Part shown: positions 8,801 to 14,689 of the stretch, piece by piece | Layout: the number at the start of each line of letters is the position of its first letter | Numbering within the stretch: the stretch's first letter is position 1 | NCBI GenBank assembly: GCA_963664035.2 | Contig: OY760867.2 | Coordinates: 2,046,001 to 2,110,000 of the forward strand | DNA: 64,000 nt | Source: G958296245 sp963664035 | Lineage (GTDB): Bacteria; Chloroflexota; Dehalococcoidia; Lucifugimonadales; G958296245 | Direction of reading: 5' to 3' | Translations under genes and position numbers: made by a program | The notes under the pieces: generated by a model | What the model was told of the DNA's origin: nothing | Databases searched by the model: none | What the model saw: only the letters and a program-made list of their open reading frames with translations

Positions 8801-9593
8801 TCAATAGGGAGTCTTCGTTGACCACGAACAGGGCCCGCTCTCCTTCGTGGCTCTTTCGGCTGTTGTAGTAGGCGAACGCGGCCTCGGGCCCGTTCGCTTC
8901 GTAGTACGCGATGGCCTTCTGCACGTAGGCGCGGGTGAGGGAGTCGTCATCGTGCGCGGGTTCGGGCGTCGGAGCAGCCGGCCCCTGCGGCCCAGCCGGA
9001 CCCTCGGGACCCTGCGCGCCCGAGGGGCCCTGCGGCCCAGCCGGACCCTCCGGACCCCGCGCCCCCGCGGGGCCCTGTGCTCCAACGGTACCCTGCGGCC
9101 CAGCCGGACCCTGCGCGCCCGCGGGGCCCCGTGAGCCTGCCGCGCCAACGATACCCTGCGGCCCAGCCGGACCCTGCGCGCCCGCGGGGCCCCGTGAGCC
9201 TGCCGCGCCAACGGTACCCTGCGGCCCAGCCGGACCCTGCTCGCCCTTGGGCCCCTGTGAGCCAGACGGCCCAATCGGCCCCTGCGGCCCAGCCAGACCC
9301 TGCGCGCCCGCGGGCCCCTGTGAGCCAGCCGGACCCTGCTCGCCGGCGGGCCCCTGTGCGCCCGCCGGCCCCGCCGGCCCCTGCGGTCCTGCCGGCCCTG
9401 CCGGTCCGGCGACCGATTCCTGGCGCACTATTTCTCTGACCTCAGACTCGGAAAGGCCGTCGGAGCATCCCGCCAGCACGGTGAGGGTGGCTGCAATGGA
9501 AGCCAAGAACAGGAGCAAGAACGGCACGCCGGGGCTGTCCACTACTCGTCGAGGCATCAGCCCGGTCCGATTGGTCTTCTGGCCTGTTCGCAT
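5868..9593 (-). CDS. Lipoprotein with collagen-like stalk and eight tandem Cache-like units
   Basis: 1241 residues, exported. A signal peptide with lipobox LAGC predicts lipidation at Cys43. Then 48 uninterrupted Gly-X-Y triplets (about 63-206) form a collagen-like stalk, followed by eight units of roughly 128 residues (about 218-1241). Each unit begins YVxxAIxxYxxxG and ends near HDGLxFASGY, with IGTDIKDVVG in several, resembling single Cache ligand-sensing domains. Units 1-4 and 5-8 correspond one to one (types A-B-C-D twice). No kinase, receptor or transport domain is attached, so any ligand binding must act through a partner or serve capture or adhesion. The start at 9593 is set by AGGAGGT 7 nt upstream. 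The collagen part contains two 63-bp direct repeats (9089-9214). No family name is known to me for this architecture. Confidence 0.85.
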   Translation of the reverse strand: MRTGQKTNRTGLMPRRVVDSPGVPFLLLFLASIAATLTVLAGCSDGLSESEVREIVRQESVAGPAGPAGPQGPAGPAGAQGPAGEQGPAGSQGPAGAQGLAGPQGPIGPSGSQGPKGEQGPAGPQGTVGAAGSRGPAGAQGPAGPQGIVGAAGSRGPAGAQGPAGPQGTVGAQGPAGARGPEGPAGPQGPSGAQGPEGPAGPQGPAAPTPEPAHDDDSLTRAYVQKAIAYYEANGPEAAFAYYNSRKSHEGERALFVVNEDSLLSVAPFPALVGSPLGLGTGAFPAREEITEEGIWADLIGLNPATGAQSPMRAIFILHDGLVFASGHFPVRENVEEATQDYVSRAIKLYQRDGLEATVDYYNSQNSLEGQLYLFLIDADDKYVAHPIFPHLIGTDIKDVVGSDGQELGKEIAQATEDGIWVEYLWPHPISRKEGEKVTWAIRHDGMIFASGYYAGRDVEVEATPWQGVDPKEYTLGYVERAIERYERDGLESMLNYYNSVASFEGEWYLFATDANDIYVVHPLFSRLIGTDIKDVVGSDGYELGKELAKATEEGVWVEYLWPHPVTLKEVLKVAYAVRRDGMIFASGYYPETEDPAAYTREYVADAIDYYKANGLEATIAHYNSPGSIDGQWWLTLIDENYLYAADAYFPHLIGLDGRHKGSPLGTDDGVILTTATERGAWHSTPWFNPNTSERLRRNLWVVRHDGLIFISSYFTSVGEPGPEESADDALTSAYVQKAIAYYETNGLDATVAHYRSDAGVEEGRPLTLIDAEGVLLVSHVIRSLEGQYVGPGSRFPGLGMLIDLATEEGRWFNARGVNPATKQEEPRRVFVVLHDGLVFAASHSALAEDVANSTKEYVDKAIAKYNEDGLDATIAHYNSQDSLDGQFYLFLIDADDIYLAHPIFPHLIGTDIKDVVGSDGQELGKEIAQATGQGIWVEYLWPHPVSRREQQKVTWAVRHDGLIFASGYYAGSPEAGTPAWQGADPREYTVQYVGSAIARYERDGLQSMIDYYNSVASFEGQWYLFATDANDIYHVHPLIPRLIGTDIKDVVGSDGYELGKELAKATDGGEGVWVEYLWPHPVTLKEVPKVGYAVRRGGMLFASGYYPQVEDPAARTKEYVQEAIEYYKANGLDATIAHYNSQESVDGQWSLTMADKNDIVRVAVLAPRIVGTDLKNVGVGRTRKIGEEMAAATEEGIWVSFVFPNTRSSETLYAHTWAIRHDGLLFTSRYYDDRPDVPTE
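9089..9214 (-). repeat. Two near-identical 63-bp tandem repeats in the collagen-like stalk
   Basis: Units begin at 9089 and 9152 and differ at about one base; a partial third unit starts at 9215. Each encodes 21 residues (seven Gly-X-Y triplets), so copy-number change would alter stalk length without a frameshift. Confidence 0.9.
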
Positions 9594-9668
9594 CGCGACC
9601 TCCTCGTCGTCATGCTCTGGTGACATACTGTATCATAGGCTTACTCTGGCGACGACTGACAGCATACT

Positions 9669-9685
9669 ATAGCATAGAATGCTAT
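9669..9685. promoter_or_regulatory. Perfect inverted repeat in the divergent intergenic region
   Basis: ATAGCAT-AGA-ATGCTAT between two divergent genes. Related partial sites CATACTATAG (9663-9672) and CATACTGTAT (9624-9633) lie beside it. A candidate operator or overlapping -10 region; no matching regulator gene is identified. Confidence 0.4.
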
Positions 9686-9724
9686 TGTCGAGTAGTGCAA
9701 TCATTGAGAATGAGTGTCATATAG

Positions 9725-11470
9725 ATGTCCAGGAAAGCCCAGGGGCGACACGGAATCCGGTACGAATCGGATGAAGAGTGTCCGCCGCTAGTGGCAGCGA
9801 CTTCGGCGTTCCAGGTATTCATACCCAACACCATCGGCCTCATCATGCTGTCGGCGCTCGTGGTGCGGGCATCGGGCGAGTCCGACGCCTATTTGGGTTG
9901 GGTGATATTCACCGCGCTCGCAGTCTCCGGGGCCAGCATGATCATGTACTCCCTGCGGTTCCGGCGCCTGGGGATGGGTCGGCTCATCGTCACCAACTTC
10001 AACGTTCCGTTCCTGGCGGTTTGCGCTTTGGCGCTCCAGGCCGGCGGGCCGAGTCTGCTGGCGAGCTTGATGGTGACTTCCACGCTGGCGCAGTTCGTCT
10101 TGACCCTGCGCCTGGCCGCCCTCCGCCGGATATTCACCTCGACGGTGAGCGGGGTAGTGGTCATGCTGGTGGCGGTTTCGGCCGTGCCATACATCATAAG
10201 CAGCACGGTCGTCGTGCCGGAAGACGAGTCCATCGTGCTCTTCCTGGCGCCTGGAGTGGCCGCTTTGACCATAGGGGTTTTAATATCTCTTCACGGCACG
10301 GCGCTTTGGCGTATGTGGATCTTGCCGATCATGGTGGTAGTCGGCCTGGTCGTAGCCGCGCCCCTGGGCTTTTACGACTTCGACGTCGTAATCGACGCTC
10401 CGTGGGTGAGCTTTCCGGGTTTTGGTTGGCCGGGATTGGACCTGTCCTTCGACGCGGACTTCTGGGCCCTGCTTCCGGTCTTCGTGTTCGTGAACCTGAC
10501 CGCCTTCATGAAAACGGTGGGAGACCTATCGGTGGTCTACCGCGCTTCCTACAGGAATCCGGCGGCGATCGACTTCCGCGCGGTGCAGGGGGGCCTGAGC
10601 GTGTACGGGTTGGGGACCCTCTCCTCGGGCCTGATGGGGACCCTCCCCGTCGCCGCGCCGTGGGCGGTCACCGCGGTCTACATCGGCTTTACCGGCGTCG
10701 CCGCCAAGAGCGTGGGGATATACCTGGGGCTGATGACCATGGCGGCCGCCCCACTTTCGAAATTCCTGTCGGTGTTGGTCGCCATTCCCAGTCCTGTCGT
10801 AAGCGCGGTGTACGTCATCATCTTCGGGATGCTCTTCGTCGAGGGCGCGAAGACGGTCTTCGCCGGTCTCTTCGTCAGCCAGGCCGACCAGAAGAAGTCG
10901 ACCATCACCGGCATCTCCATGGTACTCGGCCTGTCCGCCGGGATCTTCAGCGGACTTACGGAGGGGGTTACCAGCCAACTGGTGGGCAATACGATCGTCG
11001 TCGGCGGCATTGCGGCCATTAGCATGACGCTATTCGACGAACTGTCGAATTTTCGCGCCAGGAGGCTGCGGGTTGACCTGTCCGAGTCTTCCTTGCCTGC
11101 CGTTGACGATTTTCTCAGCCGATTCGCCGACAGGTATTCGTGGACCGAGAAGGGGAAGAGCCGGCTGCGGCTGGTAGGGGAAGAATTGATATTGAGCGTG
11201 CTGGAAGACGGCGAAGAGACGGAGCAGAAGCGCAAGTTAGTCGCCTCGATTCGCCCGGAAAGCGGTTCAGCCGAGCTGGAATTGGTGGTTGCTTCGGACG
11301 ACGCCGCCCACGGGAATATCGAAAACCGCATGGCGTACCTGGACGAGGAACAGGCGCTGGAGGCCGACCAGGGAATGTCCGTCCGCATCCTGCGCCAATA
11401 CGCCTCATCGGTGCATCACCGCCAGTATCACGGCATAGACATAATCAGCTGCCGAGTGGAGGATGAGTAG
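9725..11470 (+). CDS. NCS2-type (xanthine/uracil permease family) transporter fused to an ATPase-like regulatory domain
   Basis: 581 residues. Roughly the first 440 are membrane protein with many hydrophobic segments. FVNLTAFMKTVGDLSVV, GLGTLSSGLMGTLPV and IGFTGVAAKSVG resemble the substrate-site and TGVxSRxV regions of nucleobase:cation symporters. The last ~140 residues are soluble: RLRLVGEELILSVLE looks like the N-box helix of a GHKL/HATPase_c2 domain of the RsbW anti-sigma type, and a closing GMSVRILRQYAS-like helix fits, but the glycine-rich ATP lid is not clear. Such a fusion would let nucleotide or regulator binding govern transport; this is inference. No Shine-Dalgarno sequence precedes the ATG. 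Divergent from the Cache lipoprotein; the 3' end overlaps the Uma2 gene by 26 bp. Confidence 0.7.
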   Translation: MSRKAQGRHGIRYESDEECPPLVAATSAFQVFIPNTIGLIMLSALVVRASGESDAYLGWVIFTALAVSGASMIMYSLRFRRLGMGRLIVTNFNVPFLAVCALALQAGGPSLLASLMVTSTLAQFVLTLRLAALRRIFTSTVSGVVVMLVAVSAVPYIISSTVVVPEDESIVLFLAPGVAALTIGVLISLHGTALWRMWILPIMVVVGLVVAAPLGFYDFDVVIDAPWVSFPGFGWPGLDLSFDADFWALLPVFVFVNLTAFMKTVGDLSVVYRASYRNPAAIDFRAVQGGLSVYGLGTLSSGLMGTLPVAAPWAVTAVYIGFTGVAAKSVGIYLGLMTMAAAPLSKFLSVLVAIPSPVVSAVYVIIFGMLFVEGAKTVFAGLFVSQADQKKSTITGISMVLGLSAGIFSGLTEGVTSQLVGNTIVVGGIAAISMTLFDELSNFRARRLRVDLSESSLPAVDDFLSRFADRYSWTEKGKSRLRLVGEELILSVLEDGEETEQKRKLVASIRPESGSAELELVVASDDAAHGNIENRMAYLDEEQALEADQGMSVRILRQYASSVHHRQYHGIDIISCRVEDE

Positions 11471-12338
11471 GGCCTCTAAGCTGTTCCCGCAGCCTTTCCA
11501 GCTCGGTCTCGGCCGCCCTGCGAGCGTCTTCAGCGGCTAGCTGCCCAGCCTCGGCAGCGCGGCGGGCAACCCTCTCCTCAACCAGGGCGTCCTCCGCGAC
11601 CACGCGAGCGTCCTCCGCGACCACGCGAGCGTCCTCCGCGACCACGCGAGCGTCCTCCGCGACCACGCGATCGCCCTCGGCGGCCAAGCGGGCATCCTCA
11701 GCGGCCAAGCGTGCGTCCTCCGCTTCGTCGTAGTCGTTCAGATAGGCAGCCGCCACGGGGTCCCAGAAACGCAGACGACCATCCTCCCAGCACAGGTACA
11801 GCCCCAGCGACTCGCTGTAACACCGAATGCTCCCGTCCACTGAGCCGACCATCGGTATCGCCTCGTACTCGCCGCGCACGAGACGGTCCCCGGCCAGGGG
11901 ACGGTCGTGGTACTCGCCTCCCGTCGCGTCGAACCGGAAGTACTCACCCACCCCGAACGCCGCGTACCCCTCGCGCTTGACCGTGTAGTCCCTCGCGCCC
12001 GTGCTCTCGGACGCTATCTCCAGCACGAAGTCCGGCGGCTTGCCCCAGTCGTCGATCACGTACCCGTTGCGGCGCGTCACCGCCTTCAGCGACACCCCGA
12101 AGGAGACCAGGCAGTCGGGGGCCAGCCAATCGCTACGGGCGCTCCTGGTGTTGAAGCACAGGTATCCCTGGCTCATCACCACCACGTCCGGGCGGTCCGA
12201 ATAGCGCCTCATCAATGTCAGCAGGGCTCTGGCGACGTAGGGGGCTTCTTGCATGTCGATCCTCGGGGGGTCCGGCAGGACGTAGAAAGGCTCCGTCCCG
12301 GGCGCAGCCCTCTGGCCGGTTTCTGTTCTCGTGGTCAT
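11445..12338 (-). CDS. Uma2-family PD-(D/E)XK nuclease-like protein with heptad tail, copy 1
   Basis: 297 residues. The Uma2 fold (residues ~25-195) has LAPDCLVS (Asp75) and PPDFVLEIASES (Asp103, Glu107), matching the PD-(D/E)XK pattern of this family. The C-terminal third is an Ala/Glu/Arg-rich coiled coil built of heptads such as AEDARVV. Nearly identical to the gene at 12507-13316 except for three extra heptads (63 bp) here. Uma2 proteins are abundant in Chloroflexi and Cyanobacteria; their cellular role is not established. The ATG follows a GGGAGG. Convergent with the permease gene. Confidence 0.85.
   Translation of the reverse strand: MTTRTETGQRAAPGTEPFYVLPDPPRIDMQEAPYVARALLTLMRRYSDRPDVVVMSQGYLCFNTRSARSDWLAPDCLVSFGVSLKAVTRRNGYVIDDWGKPPDFVLEIASESTGARDYTVKREGYAAFGVGEYFRFDATGGEYHDRPLAGDRLVRGEYEAIPMVGSVDGSIRCYSESLGLYLCWEDGRLRFWDPVAAAYLNDYDEAEDARLAAEDARLAAEGDRVVAEDARVVAEDARVVAEDARVVAEDALVEERVARRAAEAGQLAAEDARRAAETELERLREQLRGPTHPPLGS
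11589..11672 (-). repeat. Four 21-bp tandem repeats encoding coiled-coil heptads
   Basis: Units start at 11589, 11610, 11631 and 11652; the first three are identical and the fourth differs near its end. The second Uma2 copy has one unit only, which accounts exactly for the 63-bp length difference. Confidence 0.92.
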
Positions 12339-12366
12339 CGTGAGCCTCCCGGGTGTTTACGTGGGA

Positions 12367-12380
12367 TACAGTATACTGTA
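12367..12380. promoter_or_regulatory. 14-bp perfect palindrome upstream of Uma2 copy 1
   Basis: TACAGTATACTGTA, which also contains a TATACT -10-like hexamer on both strands. Conserved at the same distance from the start in copy 2. Confidence 0.45.
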
Positions 12381-12388
12381 GACACGTG

Positions 12389-12475
12389 CTAGGGCCGTAC
12401 AGCTCGACGCTCACGCGGGTCGCGATAGAGGTCGCCGACGCGCGCGGGATGGTGATGGTCGAGGGCACCGGATGA
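12389..12475 (+). pseudogene. Remnant of a branched-chain amino-acid-type binding-protein gene
   Basis: 29 codons, ending in TGA, that encode almost the same peptide (LGPYSSTLTR... EGTG) as codons around 13740-13820 of the intact binding-protein gene, with one Ala-to-Val change. Most of the roughly seven base differences are synonymous. That pattern points to a paralogue under past selection, now reduced to a fragment, rather than a fresh copy. It has no start codon or other domains. Confidence 0.8.
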
Positions 12476-12506
12476 GTAGGCATCCGGACCTACTCCAACA
12501 CAGAGA

Positions 12507-13316
12507 TTATGGGCCTCTAAGCTGTTCCCGCAGCCTTTCCAGCTCGGCCTCGGCCGCCCTGCGAGCGTCTTCAGCGGCTAGCTGCCCAGCCTCGGCAGCG
12601 CGGCGGGCAACCCTCTCCTCAACCAGGGCGTCCTCCGCGACCACGCGATCGCCCTCGGCGGCCAAGCGGGCATCCTCCGCGGCCAAGCGTGCGTCCTCCG
12701 CTTCGTCGTAGTCGTTCAAATAGGCAGCCGCCACGGGGTCCCAGAAACGCAGACGACCATCCTCCCAGCACAGGTACAGCCCCAGCGACTCGCTGTAACA
12801 CCGGATGCTCCCGTCCGCAGCGCCGACCATCGGTATCGCCTCGTACTCGCCGCCAACCAGGCGGTCTCCGGCCAGGGGACGGTCGTGGTACTCGCCCCCC
12901 GTCGCGTCGAACCGGAAGTACTCACCCACCCCGAACGATGCGTAGCCCTCGCGCTTGACCGTGTAGTCCCTCGCGCCCGTGCTCTCGGACGCTATCTCCA
13001 GCACGAAGTCCGGCGGCTTGCCCCAGTCGTCTATCACGTACCCGTTGCGGCGCTTCACCGCCTCCAGCGACACCCCGAAGGAGACCAAGCAGTCGGGGGC
13101 CAGCCAATCGCTACGGGCGCTCCTGGTGTTGAAGCACAGGTAGCCCTGGCTCATCACCACCACGTCCGGGCGGTCCGAATAGCGCCTCATCAATGTCAGC
13201 AGGGCTCTGGCGACGTAGGGGGCTTCTTCCATGTCGATCCTCGGAGGGTCCGGCAGGACGTAGAAAGGCTCCGTCCCGGGCGCAGCCCTCCGGCCGGTTT
13301 CTGTTCTCGTGGTCAT
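12507..13316 (-). CDS. Uma2-family PD-(D/E)XK nuclease-like protein with heptad tail, copy 2
   Basis: 269 residues, colinear with copy 1 over its whole length, with the same Asp75, Asp103 and Glu107 positions and only scattered substitutions. It has one instead of four copies of the variable heptad, and its C-terminus ends slightly earlier. The upstream region, including the palindrome and the GGGAGG ribosome site, is also duplicated. Function unknown beyond the family fold. Confidence 0.85.
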   Translation of the reverse strand: MTTRTETGRRAAPGTEPFYVLPDPPRIDMEEAPYVARALLTLMRRYSDRPDVVVMSQGYLCFNTRSARSDWLAPDCLVSFGVSLEAVKRRNGYVIDDWGKPPDFVLEIASESTGARDYTVKREGYASFGVGEYFRFDATGGEYHDRPLAGDRLVGGEYEAIPMVGAADGSIRCYSESLGLYLCWEDGRLRFWDPVAAAYLNDYDEAEDARLAAEDARLAAEGDRVVAEDALVEERVARRAAEAGQLAAEDARRAAEAELERLREQLRGP

Positions 13317-13344
13317 CGTGAGCCTCCCGGGTGTTTACGTGGGA

Positions 13345-13358
13345 TACAGTATACTGTA
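13345..13358. promoter_or_regulatory. 14-bp perfect palindrome upstream of Uma2 copy 2
   Basis: Second copy of TACAGTATACTGTA. It lies between the leftward Uma2 gene and the rightward binding-protein gene, so it could serve as an operator or bidirectional -10 for both. Confidence 0.45.
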
Positions 13359-13421
13359 GACACGTGTCAGGGATGCGGCACTATCTCTATCGAGTCCGCC
13401 ATGAGTTTAACGGAGGGGAAA

Positions 13422-14636
13422 ATGCGTCGGACAGTCCTGTTGCTCGCCATGCTCCTGGCCGCCTGCCTGGCGTTGGCCGCCTGCTCCTCGGAAGAAGAGG
13501 AGAGGACCATCAAGATCGGGGCGGCCGTCAGCGAGACGGGCAGATATGCGCAGGAGGGCGAGTACACCCGCCAGGGCTACGTCACCTGGGCGGAGTGGGT
13601 CAACGACGAGTACGGCGGCATCGAGGTGGGTGGCGACCGCTACGATGTCGAGCTGGTCATGTACGACGACCAGAGCGACACCGAGAAGACGGCGGAGCTA
13701 GTCGAGCGGCTCATCGAAGAAGACCAGGTCGACTTCCTGCTGGGGCCGTACAGCTCCACGCTCACACGGGCCGCCATAGAGGTTGCCGACGCGCGCGGGA
13801 TGGTGATGGTCGAGGGCACCGGGTCGTCCGAGACGCTCTTCGAGCAGTCCTACGAGAACCTGTTCGCCGTGCTGACCCCCGCGGGCAACTACACCCAGTC
13901 CGCGCTGCGGGCGCTCGCCGACCTGGGCGCGGAGTCGGTGGTGATCGCCTACGCGGACGAGTTGTTCCCGGCGAGCGTGGCCGAAGGCGCCGAGCGCTGG
14001 GCCGCGGAGTACGGCATGGAGGTGCTGGGCGTAGAGTCGTACCCGCGCGGCGTGACCGACGTGAGCGGCATCCTGTCGAAGTTCAAGGAGGCGGCCCCGG
14101 ACGTATTCGTAGGGGGCGGCTACTCCGAAGACGCGGCGCTCTTCGTCCGGACCGCCAAGGAGCTGGACTTCAACCCGAAGGCGATGGTGCTGACCGTGGG
14201 CCCGACCAACCCGGAGTTCGTCGGGGAGGTGGGGAAGGACGCCTACTACCTGGTAGGCCCCACGCAGTGGGACCCGTCGATGAGCTACGAGGGCGACTAC
14301 TTCGGCTCGGCGTCGGAGTACGCGGAGCGGTACACCGACAGGTGGGGAGGCCCTCCGTCGTACCAGTCCGCCTCGGCGACCGCCGCCGGGCTGGCGCTGC
14401 AGATGGCCATCGAAGCCGCGGGCTCCCTGGACGCCGACGCCGTCCGGGCCGCCCTCCGCGACGTGGACGCCGACACGTTCTACGGCCGGATCAGGTTCGA
14501 CCGGACGGGTAAGAACGTCTCCCGGCCCATGGGGGCGGTCCAGATACAGGACGGTGGGGACCCTCTCGTGGTCGCCCCAAGCAGCGCCGCCGTCGCCGAC
14601 GTGATCTACCCCGTGCCGGAGTGGGGCGACAGGTAG
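13422..14636 (+). CDS. ABC-type branched-chain amino-acid substrate-binding lipoprotein (Peripla_BP_6)
   Basis: 404 residues. The signal peptide ends in lipobox LAAC with Cys21 as the lipidation site; the mature part begins KIGAAVSETGRYAQEGEYTRQGY, the classic LivJ/Peripla_BP_6 opening, and continues with DDQSDTEKTAELVERLI and GPYSSTLTRAA. These bind amino acids, amides or other small solutes outside the membrane. The start at 13422 follows GGAGGGG directly upstream. No LivH/M permease or LivG/F ATPase is in the window, so it is either an orphan receptor or serves a distant transporter. A remnant of a relative lies at 12389-12475. Confidence 0.88.
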   Translation: MRRTVLLLAMLLAACLALAACSSEEEERTIKIGAAVSETGRYAQEGEYTRQGYVTWAEWVNDEYGGIEVGGDRYDVELVMYDDQSDTEKTAELVERLIEEDQVDFLLGPYSSTLTRAAIEVADARGMVMVEGTGSSETLFEQSYENLFAVLTPAGNYTQSALRALADLGAESVVIAYADELFPASVAEGAERWAAEYGMEVLGVESYPRGVTDVSGILSKFKEAAPDVFVGGGYSEDAALFVRTAKELDFNPKAMVLTVGPTNPEFVGEVGKDAYYLVGPTQWDPSMSYEGDYFGSASEYAERYTDRWGGPPSYQSASATAAGLALQMAIEAAGSLDADAVRAALRDVDADTFYGRIRFDRTGKNVSRPMGAVQIQDGGDPLVVAPSSAAVADVIYPVPEWGDR

Positions 14637-14656
14637 AACAGTTTCCGCCGGCGGCC

Positions 14657-14665
14657 TGCTAGAAT
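14657..14665 (+). promoter_or_regulatory. Extended -10 box of mutS
   Basis: TGCTAGAAT; predicted +1 near 14672, 18 nt before the mutS ATG. No clear -35 box, as is usual with a TGN extension. Confidence 0.6.
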
Positions 14666-14689
14666 GGGCGCACCCCTGCGGGACGGCCC

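Noticed and set aside
9089..9214. Direct repeats considered as a CRISPR array
   Set aside because: Units are contiguous, coding, and without spacers; the same applies to the 21-bp repeats at 11589-11672.
8935..9672. Gly/Pro/Cys-rich collagen-like frame on the plus strand
   Set aside because: It is the mirror of the Gly-X-Y coding repeat on the minus strand and has no ribosome site.
9725..11165. SulP sulfate transporter for the permease part
   Set aside because: The GLGTLSSGLMGTLPV and TGVAAKSV segments resemble NCS2 symporters, and the C-terminal domain looks GHKL-like and not STAS-like.
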